A DNA stretch of 64,000 nucleotides. Source: Phycisphaerales bacterium. Lineage in GTDB: Bacteria > Planctomycetota > Phycisphaerae > UBA1845. The DNA lies in contig JADZBE010000012.1 in NCBI GenBank assembly GCA_020852275.1, forward strand, positions 1-64,000, read 5' to 3'. The notes below the pieces were generated by a model, which was given only the letters and a program-made list of their open reading frames with translations, was not told where the DNA came from and did not search any database. This document shows, piece by piece, positions 1 through 7,667 of this stretch (position 1 is its first letter; every line of letters starts with the position of its first letter). A program made the translations under genes and the position numbers.

Positions 1-104
1 GGATGAAGTGGGACGTAGCGCACGCGGAAGGGATGATGAATCTGGTGGCCCTGCGTGAGAGCGGCCAGTGGACCGCCTACTGGAATCGCCGCCGGGCAGC
101 CTGA
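1..104 (+). CDS. 3' end of a probable transposase (partial)
   Basis: The window opens inside a reading frame that ends with TGA at 102-104. The visible 33 residues include MMNLVALRESGQW and end TAYWNRRRAA. This resembles the C-terminus of ISKra4/UPF0236 (ISLre2-like) transposases, where a tryptophan-rich tail follows an 'AEA..LRALR..G.W' segment. That comparison is from memory and rests on very few residues. The 5' part lies outside the window, so intactness cannot be judged. No terminal inverted repeat is obvious in the following 200 bases. Confidence 0.4.
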   Translation, partial: MKWDVAHAEGMMNLVALRESGQWTAYWNRRRAA

Positions 105-299
105 TGCCACAATCCCTTGCCAGACCCGTCTTGGCGTCTGCGGGCGGCATCCGGTTTGAACCCCGGTTGGTTTTGGGTATCATGGACTGACCTTCACGAC
201 GATCCGCTGCATCAGGGGGGCGGCGGAGTCGGACCGTCGGGTCACGACGATTCCTGGCCGGGTTTCGGACATTCTCACCCCATTCGGGAGGCAGGGGAC

Positions 300-1745
300 A
301 TGCAGGCACAGTTACGCAGGAAGGGCGGGATTGCGGTGAGTCTTGTCGTGCTGTCGGGGCTGGCACTTCAGCCCGCGTTCGCGCAGGACTTTTCATCGAG
401 GCGCATCGCATCCGGGCTGGCGAGGCCCGTGTTCGTCACCGCGCCCGCGGGCGACACAAGTCGCATTTTCATTATTGAGCAGAGGTCCGGCAGCACGGGT
501 CGCATCCGCATCGTCAAGGACGGCAACCTCCTGGGCACGCCGTTCCTGAGCGTGACGGTGTCCACCGGCAGCGAGCAGGGTCTGCTGGGCTTGGCGTTTC
601 ACCCCGATTACGCCAACAACGGGTTCTTCTACATCAACTACACGCGCAGCGACGGCGACACGGTCGTCGCGCGCTACACGGTCTCCGGCGATCCGGACAT
701 CGCCGACAGCGGCTCGGCGCAGACCGTCATGATCATCGACCAGCCGTTCAGCAACCATAACGGCGGGTATCTGGCGTTCGGCCCGGACGGCTACCTGTAC
801 ATTCCGACCGGCGACGGCGGCAGCGGAAACGACCCGGGCAATCGCGCGCAGAACATCAACGAGCTGCTGGGCAAGATTCTGCGCGTGGACGTCAACGGCG
901 ACGATTTCCCCGGCGACGGCAACAAGAATTACGCGAACCCACCGACAAACCCGTATGTCGGCGTCAGCGGGCTGGACGAAATCTGGGCCATCGGCATGCG
1001 CAATCCCTGGCGCTGCGACTTCGACAACCTCACGGGCGACTTCTACATCGGCGACGTGGGTCAGGACGTGCGCGAGGAGATCGACTTCCAGCCGTCTTCC
1101 AGCACGGGCGGCGAGAACTACGGCTGGCGATGCAAGGAAGGGACCCGTTGCACGGGGCTTTCAGGTTGCTCGTGCACGGATTCCACGCTGGTGGATCCGA
1201 TCTACGAATACGACCACGGTCCGGGCTGCTCCGTCTCGGGCGGCGTGGTGTATCGCGGCGGGGCGATTCCGGTGTTGCCCGGCACGTACTTCTTCAGCGA
1301 CTTCTGCGACGACCGCATCTTTTCGTTCCGCTACGACGGCAGCAATGTGACCGAGTTCACCGATCGCACCGCGCAGTTGACGCCCGACGTCGGGACGATC
1401 GACCAGGTGGCCTCCTTCGGCGAGGACGCCGCAGGCGAGATGTACATCTGCGACCTCGGCGGCGAGGTGTTCAAGATGGTGCCCGTGGATGTGCTGGACT
1501 GTGAAAACATCCGTCGCTTCAAGGCGCGATGCAAGGACTCGGGAGTGCTCAAGGTGACCGTGCGCCTCACCGACGCCGGGCACGACGGCGAGGAAGTGAC
1601 CATCGCCATCGACGGCTTGGACACCGCGCTGGACATCGCGGGCGACAAAGCCGTGTACAAGCAGTGCTGCTACGCGGGACCGCACACGATTTCGCTGGTC
1701 AATCCCGGCGGCTGCGAGCCGAACGTGGACGTGACCTGCCCGTAG
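300..1745 (+). CDS. Secreted PQQ-type sugar dehydrogenase (glucose/sorbosone dehydrogenase family)
   Basis: The product is a six-bladed beta-propeller of the soluble aldose sugar dehydrogenase (YliI/GDH-B-like) family, expected to oxidise sugars in the periplasm with PQQ. Residues 1-30 form a signal peptide (basic start, then hydrophobic to AFAQ). Family motifs follow: GLLGLAFHPDY, then NHNGGYLAFGPDGYLY, GDGGSG, MRNPWRCDFD and IGDVGQD. The ATG at 300 is chosen because GGGAGG precedes it and the signal peptide begins there; the frame is open further upstream to 117 without a sensible N-terminus. After the propeller (about residue 400) an extra 82-residue tail with C-x9-C and C-x7-C pairs is added. 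This tail recurs in three other secreted proteins of the window. The propeller assignment is firm; the tail has no known function. Confidence 0.9.
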   Translation: MQAQLRRKGGIAVSLVVLSGLALQPAFAQDFSSRRIASGLARPVFVTAPAGDTSRIFIIEQRSGSTGRIRIVKDGNLLGTPFLSVTVSTGSEQGLLGLAFHPDYANNGFFYINYTRSDGDTVVARYTVSGDPDIADSGSAQTVMIIDQPFSNHNGGYLAFGPDGYLYIPTGDGGSGNDPGNRAQNINELLGKILRVDVNGDDFPGDGNKNYANPPTNPYVGVSGLDEIWAIGMRNPWRCDFDNLTGDFYIGDVGQDVREEIDFQPSSSTGGENYGWRCKEGTRCTGLSGCSCTDSTLVDPIYEYDHGPGCSVSGGVVYRGGAIPVLPGTYFFSDFCDDRIFSFRYDGSNVTEFTDRTAQLTPDVGTIDQVASFGEDAAGEMYICDLGGEVFKMVPVDVLDCENIRRFKARCKDSGVLKVTVRLTDAGHDGEEVTIAIDGLDTALDIAGDKAVYKQCCYAGPHTISLVNPGGCEPNVDVTCP

Positions 1746-1791
1746 CGTCGTGTCTCGCAAGAGTTGCTTCTTGTCAGAGCTGCATCGTGTC

Positions 1792-2030
1792 AGAGCCGCG
1801 ACCGTCAGGGAGCGACCTTGCGGCGCCGATGGCGGGGACGCTCGTTGCGCATCGTCCCCCTGAGGGGTCTGTGTTTCCGCGCGCCCCAGGGACGGATTCG
1901 CGGTCGGTACCGGGGCCGGAGAGTGCGATCCTCAGCCGTGAGGTTCGCCGCCTGAACGTCGCGGCGCTGTGTGTCCACTTGGGAACCGCGTTGCGGGTTC
2001 GAGGCGTTCGCGCTCTTTCGGTCGCGGCTC
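1792..2030. repeat. Two inverted copies of a GAGCCGCGACCG dispersed element
   Basis: GAGCCGCGACCGT followed by AGGGAGCG lies at 1792-1816 on the plus strand. The inverted form (CTCTTTCGGTCGCGGCTC) lies at 2012-2030. They sit in the 309-base gap between two genes facing each other. The same motif recurs near 12.33, 12.37, 22.84 and 47.35 kb. No gene or clear terminator is visible in this gap. Confidence 0.7.
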
Positions 2031-2054
2031 CGAACGGCGCTGGTACTGCGAGGC

Positions 2055-3218
2055 TCAGCACGATCGGCTGCCAGCGTCGTGGCGACGCGTGTAGCGCGCG
2101 GCTTGCCGGACGGCTGACGCGAGCGGGGGAAACAACTCCGGCAGCGTGTGAAACGTGACGCCGGCGTACCCCGCGTCGGCGGCACGGTTGCAAAGACGCA
2201 CCAGCTCGGTCGGGAGGCGGCGCGGTGGGCGCCAGTTTACCGCGTGCAGGTTGAGCATGATTCCGGTCGGTGCCTCGCCCGGCTGCGGCAGCTCGTCAAC
2301 CAGGTCGAGTGATCGCGCGGGTAGGAGTCGCGCGTCGAGACCCGCGTGTTGCAAGACCTCATCCGCATCGCCGCATTGATGCAGCACCAGCGGGCAAGCG
2401 GAGGCGCGAAGCAGGGCCGCGGCCAGTTCCGCGAGCGACTTGGCGCGGAATTCGGCGAATCGGGCGAAGTGCGACAAAGCCGAAGACGCCATCAAGGCTG
2501 GCGGCTTCAACGACGCCGACGGGGTTTCATCGCCCCCGCGCTCCAGAGAGTCTTGCAGCGAATGGATCAGGCAATCCACGTCGACATCGGCGCGCGCCAG
2601 CTCGCGTCGACAGGACTCGCATGCGCACAATCCGGCAAGCCCGATCTGCTCATCGCCGAGCGATTCGCGCCAGCGTGCATCGCGGTCCCACAGATCGCCC
2701 TCGCGCGTCACAAGGTCGCGCAGCTCCAGGCTCGCTACGCCCTCCCGCGTGGAGAGGTCTTCGACCATGGCCTCCAGGAAGGCGCGGACCTCCGCGTTGA
2801 GCAGGCAGAGGGAGTGTCGCGACGGCTCGCCGGACAGCGGCTTGACCGCGGCGAATTCATGGTTCGAGACCATGCGCCCCGCGCGCGAGGCGGAGATGAG
2901 CAGGCGCGCTTCGATGCCGCGCGACCGGCAGGCGCTGAGGATGGAATCAAGCCCGGGTCCCGCGCGGTGCGGGCGCGCAGGAGCGGGACGCAGGCGCGTT
3001 CGAGAGTAGAACTCCTCCCGCGGCGCGAAGCTGCATCCTCCCTCCGCATGCTCGACGCGAACGCCGCCGCCCGCCGTCAGCAGGCGTGAGACCGGCGGCG
3101 CGGCGACCCACAGCGCCAGCTCGCGGATGCCCCACTCTCCCCGGATGCGGTCCAGGTCGTCATCGAGCGATTTCGCCGAGAAGTCCCAGGAATAGGCGCA
3201 GATCGCGCTGCGAAACAT
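2055..3218 (-). CDS. Conserved hypothetical protein, probable TIM-barrel (glycosidase-like) fold
   Basis: The protein has 387 residues, no signal peptide and no membrane segment. It opens with an ICAYSWDF strand and later carries GIRELALWVA, LLNAEVRAFLEAMVEDLS and an LCACESCRREL motif. This order recalls uncharacterised TIM-barrel proteins distantly related to alpha-amylase/GH10-like hydrolases, where a cysteine-containing 'CFC..C' loop follows the barrel strand that carries surface residues. No catalytic residues can be named. The ATG at 3218 is chosen because the family-like N-terminus begins there; the frame continues upstream through a tRNA gene, which cannot be coding. The 3' end faces the sugar dehydrogenase gene. 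Function is unknown. Confidence 0.6.
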   Translation of the reverse strand: MFRSAICAYSWDFSAKSLDDDLDRIRGEWGIRELALWVAAPPVSRLLTAGGGVRVEHAEGGCSFAPREEFYSRTRLRPAPARPHRAGPGLDSILSACRSRGIEARLLISASRAGRMVSNHEFAAVKPLSGEPSRHSLCLLNAEVRAFLEAMVEDLSTREGVASLELRDLVTREGDLWDRDARWRESLGDEQIGLAGLCACESCRRELARADVDVDCLIHSLQDSLERGGDETPSASLKPPALMASSALSHFARFAEFRAKSLAELAAALLRASACPLVLHQCGDADEVLQHAGLDARLLPARSLDLVDELPQPGEAPTGIMLNLHAVNWRPPRRLPTELVRLCNRAADAGYAGVTFHTLPELFPPLASAVRQAARYTRRHDAGSRSC

Positions 3219-3330
3219 GAGTGTCTGGCCCGCCGCATATGGCACGGGTTGCCCGACCCGCACAGGACAATGAGATCCCGGATGGTTCCGCTGAAGGGTC
3301 GGGCGCCCGGCGCGTCGCGCCGCCTTGCCT

Positions 3331-3360
3331 TTGGCGTTCCGCTTCGAACGGACATACAAT
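3331..3360 (+). promoter_or_regulatory. Sigma-70-like promoter of the tRNA at 3371
   Basis: TTGGCG at 3331-3336 and TACAAT at 3355-3360 are separated by 18 bases. Predicted initiation near 3367 is only a few bases before the tRNA 5' end. Confidence 0.65.
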
Positions 3361-3370
3361 GACCGGTCAC

Positions 3371-3443
3371 GGGCCCGTAGCTCAGCGGTTAGAGCAGTCG
3401 ACTCATAATCGATGGGTCGCAGGTTCGAATCCTGCCGGGCCCA
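3371..3443 (+). tRNA. tRNA with CAT anticodon, probably tRNA-Ile2 (lysidine type)
   Basis: A full cloverleaf is visible: acceptor GGGCCCG (3371-3377) pairs with CGGGCCC (3436-3442), discriminator A at 3443, T-loop GGTTCGAATCC, anticodon loop CTCATAA with CAT at 3404-3406. CCA is not encoded. The D-arm AGCTCAGCGGTTAGAGCA and the anticodon stem are closer to E. coli tRNA-Ile2 (CAT) than to elongator Met, and there is no initiator signature (no three GC pairs flanking the anticodon loop). Elongator tRNA-Met remains possible. Confidence 0.9.
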
Positions 3444-3517
3444 TGAGAAGTCCGCCGACCGTGCATGCTTACGCAGCCGTGAAACCCGGCGCGACTCATC
3501 CCGCACAGGCTCGGGAA

Positions 3518-3590
3518 TGGGCCCATCAGGACTTGAACCTGAGACCTCGTCGTTATCAGCGACGCGCTCTGCCAACTGAGCTATGAGCCC
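3518..3590 (-). tRNA. tRNA-Ile (GAT)
   Basis: On the minus strand the acceptor GGGCTCA (5' end at 3590) pairs with TGGGCCC, allowing one G-U pair, and A at 3518 is the discriminator. The anticodon loop is CTGATAA, with GAT on the complement of 3555-3557. The T-loop is GGTTCAAGTCC. CCA is not encoded. It converges with the CAT-anticodon tRNA 75 bases away. Confidence 0.93.
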
Positions 3591-3661
3591 CCGATGCGGA
3601 GAAGCGGTCCGCAGGCCCCTCCAGGACGGGTGGACTCGACTGCCGCATCGACATGCAGGCG

Positions 3662-3689
3662 AATGTAGCCGACCCCTCCGACGTGTCAA
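3662..3689 (-). promoter_or_regulatory. Promoter of tRNA-Ile(GAT)
   Basis: Read on the minus strand, consensus TTGACA (complement of 3684-3689) is followed after 16 bases by TACATT (complement of 3662-3667), about 70 bases before the tRNA. The rest of the 355-base gap 3591-3945 shows no gene I can support. Confidence 0.7.
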
Positions 3690-3945
3690 CCGGCGCGGAG
3701 CGCACGGGCGGACGAGGTCGGCGCTGTGAGACGACCGGCCGGGTGGCCCGCAATTGTCTCCGCACGGATTCGGAGCAGACGCGCGGACTGAATGAAATTG
3801 TCGAACGAGCTGGGGCGCACGTGCCGATGAGCCCAGAATAGGGAGCGGCGAAGCCGGCCGCACGAGCTGCCCTCCGGGCTTCGCGTCGAGGGGTTGCAGA
3901 GGTGGATACAAATCGCGGCTGAGGTTCAGTCGTTAAGGAACGGCC

Positions 3946-5580
3946 ATGAACATAAGCGGACGGACCAGCGTGTCGGTGACGTGGGGGACTGCGTGGCTCT
4001 GCGCGGCGTGGGCGTGGCAGGTGGAGACGGCGCCCGCGTGGCAGACGGAGGCGGCGCCTGCTCGGGCCGCGGCTCATCCCTCGCAGACCGCAAGCGGCAA
4101 AGCGGCGGTTGAAGCGCCTTTCCGGATCACGGTCGTGGACTCGCAAACCGGGCGCGGCGTGCCGTTGGTGGAGCTGACCACGATCAACGGCATCGTGCAC
4201 GTCACGGACAGTGCGGGCGTGGTCGCGTTTGACGAGCCGGGCTTGGTGGATCAGGACCTGTTCTTCTTCGTCAAGAGCCACGGGTACACGTTTCCCAAGG
4301 ACGGTTTTGAGATGGCGGGCACGGCCCTTCGGGTGACCGCGGGCGGAGGCGCCGTGCTCAAGATGGACCGGGTGAACATCGCCGAACGGTTGTACCGCGT
4401 GACCGGCGCAGGCATCTACCGCGACAGCCTTCTGCTGAAAGATCATGTTCCCATCCGCGAACCGCTGCTGAATGGAAAAGTGTTCGGGCAGGACAGCGTG
4501 CAGTGTGCGCTCTATGCGAAGAAGATCTATTGGTTCTGGGGCGACACGGGCAGGCCTTCGTATCCACTGGGCAATTTCGCGGCGTCGGGGGCGGTTTCGG
4601 AATGGCCGCCGCAGTTGGGCGGGGCGGGGCTGGATCCGGCGCTGGGCATCGATCTGAAATATTTTGTGGGACCGGACGGTTTTTCCCGCGGCATGTGTCC
4701 GATCGAGGGTCAGCCCGGACCGGTGTGGTTTGACGGGCTGCTCACGGTCGCGGATGCGAGCGGGCGCGAGCGGATGCTCTGTCATTTCGCGCGCATCAAG
4801 ACGCTGGGCGAAATGTATGAGCACGGCGCGGCTGTTTATGATGAGGGCAGGGAGAAGTTTGAGCCGGTGAATCGAATCCCGCTGGATGCGCCGCTTTTCA
4901 TGCGTGGCATTGCCATGCGTTCCAGCGCGGAGGGCGGCGATTACTGGTATTTCTGCACGCCGTTTCCCTACATTCGCTGCCGCGCGGATTACAACAGCCT
5001 GCTGGACCCATCGCAATATGAAGCATACACCTGCCTGCCGTCCGGCGAGCGATACGGCCCGGAGATCGCAACATTAGAACGGGATGCCTCCGGTCGGCTG
5101 GTCTATGGATGGAAGCGCAATACGGGCGTCGTGCTTCAGAAGGAGCAAGGTGAGCTGATCGGCAAGGGGTTGATGAAGTCGGAGGAGGTCGCCATACAAC
5201 TGCGCGACGCGGACACCGGCAAGGCCGTGCACGGGCATTCCGGCTCCGTCTTCTGGAATGATTATCGCAAGCGATGGATCATGATCGCGCAAGAGTTGTA
5301 CGGCACGTCCTTTTGTGGTGAAGTGTGGTATGCGGAAGCGCCGGCGCTGACAGGTCCTTGGGGCAAGGCGCGCAAGATTATTACCCACGACGATTATTCA
5401 TTCTACAATGTCGTGCATCATCCGTTCTTTGATCAGGACGGGGGGCGCATCATATATCTGGAGGGAACCTATACGATGGCGTTCTCCGGGACGAAGGTTC
5501 CGACGCCGAGGTATGATTACAACCAGATCATGTATCGGCTCGACCTCGGCGATCCGCGCCTGCGGTGTGAGGGGAGCTAG
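3946..5580 (+). CDS. Secreted protein with glycosidase-like beta-propeller
   Basis: The product has 544 residues with an N-terminal hydrophobic stretch (about residues 10-25) that may be an atypical signal peptide. Residues 55-130 look like a small beta-sandwich (FRITVVDSQTGRGVP, TDSAGVVAFDEPG), typical of carboxypeptidase-regulatory-like domains. The rest has repeated aromatic beta strands such as GKVFGQDSVQCALYAKKIYW, FWGDTG, YWYFCTPFPYIRCRADY and GHSGSVFWNDYRKRW. This pattern suggests a five-bladed propeller of the GH43/DUF4185 kind. I cannot assign catalytic residues or a substrate. The ATG at 3946 follows AAGGAACGGCC. It stands alone, followed by a hairpin repeat and a gene facing it. 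Confidence 0.7.
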   Translation: MNISGRTSVSVTWGTAWLCAAWAWQVETAPAWQTEAAPARAAAHPSQTASGKAAVEAPFRITVVDSQTGRGVPLVELTTINGIVHVTDSAGVVAFDEPGLVDQDLFFFVKSHGYTFPKDGFEMAGTALRVTAGGGAVLKMDRVNIAERLYRVTGAGIYRDSLLLKDHVPIREPLLNGKVFGQDSVQCALYAKKIYWFWGDTGRPSYPLGNFAASGAVSEWPPQLGGAGLDPALGIDLKYFVGPDGFSRGMCPIEGQPGPVWFDGLLTVADASGRERMLCHFARIKTLGEMYEHGAAVYDEGREKFEPVNRIPLDAPLFMRGIAMRSSAEGGDYWYFCTPFPYIRCRADYNSLLDPSQYEAYTCLPSGERYGPEIATLERDASGRLVYGWKRNTGVVLQKEQGELIGKGLMKSEEVAIQLRDADTGKAVHGHSGSVFWNDYRKRWIMIAQELYGTSFCGEVWYAEAPALTGPWGKARKIITHDDYSFYNVVHHPFFDQDGGRIIYLEGTYTMAFSGTKVPTPRYDYNQIMYRLDLGDPRLRCEGS

Positions 5581-5621
5581 AGGGATTGGGGCGTCCTCCG
5601 GTTTAAGTCTGGGGCACACGT

Positions 5622-5671
5622 GCACAGGTTGGAAACCTGTGCTACATTACCGGTTGGAAACCGGTGCCACA
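5622..5671. repeat. Double-hairpin element CACAGGTT / ACCGGTT
   Basis: Two adjacent palindromes, CACAGGTTGGAAACCTGTG and ACCGGTTGGAAACCGGT, each with a GGA loop, are separated by about 7 bases. A near-identical unit occurs at 30080-30131 inside the ribosomal protein operon. Here it sits between the 3' ends of two facing genes and could act as a bidirectional terminator. Confidence 0.85.
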
Positions 5672-5673
5672 TG

Positions 5674-6381
5674 TCAGGCGAGCACGGGCTGGGGGGCGTG
5701 GTAGGGATCGACTTCCCGGATGGGAGCGCTCGTGTACACGGGTCTGGCCGGCACGCCGACGACAGTCGTCATCGGATCGACGTCGGAGATCACCACCGCG
5801 CCCGCGCCGATCACTGCTTCGCAGCCGATGCGCAGGCTCTGAATGATGGTCGAGCCGATGCCCACAAAGGCGCCCGATTCGATGGACACCCGTCCCGCGA
5901 TGCGCGCGCCCGGGCAGACGTGCGTGGCCGTGCCGATCATGGATTCGTGGTCCACGATGCAGCCGGTGTTGAGAATCACCGAGTCGCCGACTTGGACGTG
6001 GCAGCAGACCGTCGCGCCGGTGGCGACCACGACATTGCGCCCCAGCGTGGCGTTGCGCGCGATGCTGGCGGAGGGATGCACCGCGTTGATGAGCGTCATG
6101 CCGAGGGATTCAATGGTCTGCGCGAAGTCGCGGCGCACGCCGTTGTTGCCGATGGCAACGATGGCGTGTTCCACGCCGTGCGCCAAGCGTAAGCGCGGAA
6201 GGTCGTCGAGAGTGCCGAGCACGGGCTTGCCGTCCACGCGACGCCCGGTGAGCGAGGGGTCGGAGTCGATGAAGCCGACGACCTCGTGCTCCCCGACGAT
6301 CTGAAGGATATCGAGGACGACGCGGCCGTGCCCGCCGGCGCCGAGGATGATGCAAGGTTGTGTCCTGGTCTTGCGGGGCAT
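5674..6381 (-). CDS. NeuD/PglD-type sugar O-acyltransferase
   Basis: The protein has 235 residues. Residues 5-90 form a Rossmann-like PglD_N domain (CIILGAGGHGRVVLDIL, VVGFIDSD). Then come left-handed beta-helix hexapeptide repeats: VVVATGATVCCHVQVGDSV, LNTGCIVDHESMIG, HVCPGARIAGRV, GAFVGIGSTI, IGAGAVV. The family acetylates UDP-sugars or sialic acid precursors with acetyl-CoA; the DHE histidine matches the catalytic histidine of PglD. The start at 6381 is preceded by GGGAGC. It is divergent from the EpsI-like gene, fitting a role in surface polysaccharide or glycoprotein decoration. The sugar substrate cannot be inferred. Confidence 0.88.
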   Translation of the reverse strand: MPRKTRTQPCIILGAGGHGRVVLDILQIVGEHEVVGFIDSDPSLTGRRVDGKPVLGTLDDLPRLRLAHGVEHAIVAIGNNGVRRDFAQTIESLGMTLINAVHPSASIARNATLGRNVVVATGATVCCHVQVGDSVILNTGCIVDHESMIGTATHVCPGARIAGRVSIESGAFVGIGSTIIQSLRIGCEAVIGAGAVVISDVDPMTTVVGVPARPVYTSAPIREVDPYHAPQPVLA

Positions 6382-6603
6382 GATTGCTCCCCAGCCCGAT
6401 GTTCGCGGATGCGCGAGGGATCCTGCGCGACGCCGCGGCACCTACCGTATCGACCAAACGCAAGTTCGCGCCGAAGTGTCGCGCAAGTTCGGCGGTCGCC
6501 CGAGCAGGCGCAATAGCCGCGCTGAGGGTTGTCGGGCAGAATGGTCGATGCTGGGGAAGCGGCGGAAGTTGCGCGGTTTCGAAGGGCACAGGCTTGGAAT
6601 GCG

Positions 6604-7455
6604 ATGACCGGTCCGGAATCAGTGGATAATGCCGCCGCGCCTCTGGAGCCGGCGGGGGGATGCTCAAGCCCCGATGCGCCGGGGGCGTCCATGCCCGGTC
6701 GTGCGACACAGGCGCGCGCGCGAAATCTCGCCTTTCTGATCGTCGTTGTCCTGCTGGGAGGGGGGGCGATGGTGCAGATGCCGCTGCAGCGCTGGCTGAA
6801 GGTCGCCTCCACCAAGGCGCCGCTTCCGCCTCGACAGCCGCTCGGATCGCTGGATAAGAACGGGCTGGGACCGTACCGGTTTGTCCGCGCGGATGTGATC
6901 GGACCGGAGTCGGTAGAGGCGCTTGGGACCGAGATGTACCTGTGGTGGGTGCTGGAGGATCCGCGCCGTCCCGCGGGCGACCCCCGGCGCACGGCAAGCC
7001 TCTTCATCACCTACTACACGGGCGGACCGGAACTGGCGGTGCATCGACCGGAGGAGTGCTATCAGGCGACCGGGTTTGCGCTCTCGACGGGCAGCCGGGA
7101 TGAGCGTCGCCGCGTGGAGACGCTGCCCGCGGAGCCGCGCGAGTTGCCGCTTCGCATCGTGACCTTCGCGAAAACGGGCCTGCTGAATCGCACGGAGCTG
7201 ACGGTGGCCTACACGTTCTTCTGCAACGGGCGCTTCACGTCGAATTACCAGGACATCCGTTTCTGGAGCACGTCGCCGCGCGTGCGCCATGCGTTTTTCA
7301 GCAAGGTGGAGGTGAGCTTCGGCGCCGAGGGGGCGCAGCGCGTCGCCTCCGCGGAGGAGACGGCGGACGGCGCGTACGAGTTGATGCGACACGTGTTGCC
7401 GCGTCTAATGAACGACATCTGGCCCGACTTCGAGGCGGCGGAGGGCGGCCCCTGA
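6604..7455 (+). CDS. EpsI-like exosortase-associated protein (DUF3485)
   Basis: The protein has 283 residues from this start. One membrane segment lies at about residues 41-57 (LAFLIVVVLLGGGAMV). The outer domain carries EMYLWWVLEDP, LFITYYTGGPELAVHRPEECY and FFCNGRFTSNYQDIRFW. The 'YYTG....VHRPE.CY' block is characteristic of EpsI/DUF3485 proteins that accompany exosortases in polysaccharide and PEP-CTERM systems, and Cys152 matches their conserved cysteine. ATG 6604 follows GGAATGCG; ATG 6691 or 6529 are alternatives. It is followed by a huge TPR protein, as in PEP-CTERM/polysaccharide clusters. No exosortase is found in the window, so this is an orphan or the end of a cluster. Confidence 0.75.
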   Translation: MTGPESVDNAAAPLEPAGGCSSPDAPGASMPGRATQARARNLAFLIVVVLLGGGAMVQMPLQRWLKVASTKAPLPPRQPLGSLDKNGLGPYRFVRADVIGPESVEALGTEMYLWWVLEDPRRPAGDPRRTASLFITYYTGGPELAVHRPEECYQATGFALSTGSRDERRRVETLPAEPRELPLRIVTFAKTGLLNRTELTVAYTFFCNGRFTSNYQDIRFWSTSPRVRHAFFSKVEVSFGAEGAQRVASAEETADGAYELMRHVLPRLMNDIWPDFEAAEGGP

Positions 7456-7510
7456 TCCGTTCTCGGCTCGTGCGGTCTGGAGCCTCGTGTGGGTGTTCCT
7501 GAAGGTCCGC

Positions 7511-7530
7511 AGGGCGGGCTATGCCCGCCT
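7511..7530. repeat. GGCGGGC-TAT-GCCCGCC hairpin element
   Basis: A perfect 7-bp stem with TAT loop, in the spacer before the TPR gene. The same hairpin recurs at 24003-24019 and, inverted (GCGGGCATAGCCCGC), near 24042-24058. Confidence 0.75.
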
Positions 7531-7667
7531 CGACTCGGCGCGAAGGGGTCGGGGGGCGTAGCCCGCGCTACGCCGCGGAGTGGTGGGCACGACCCACGCC
7601 GGATTCGGCGGGATTGGTTCGCCCTGCGAATAGGGCCGCGGTTCATCGTCGGCGCGGTCAATCTGTC

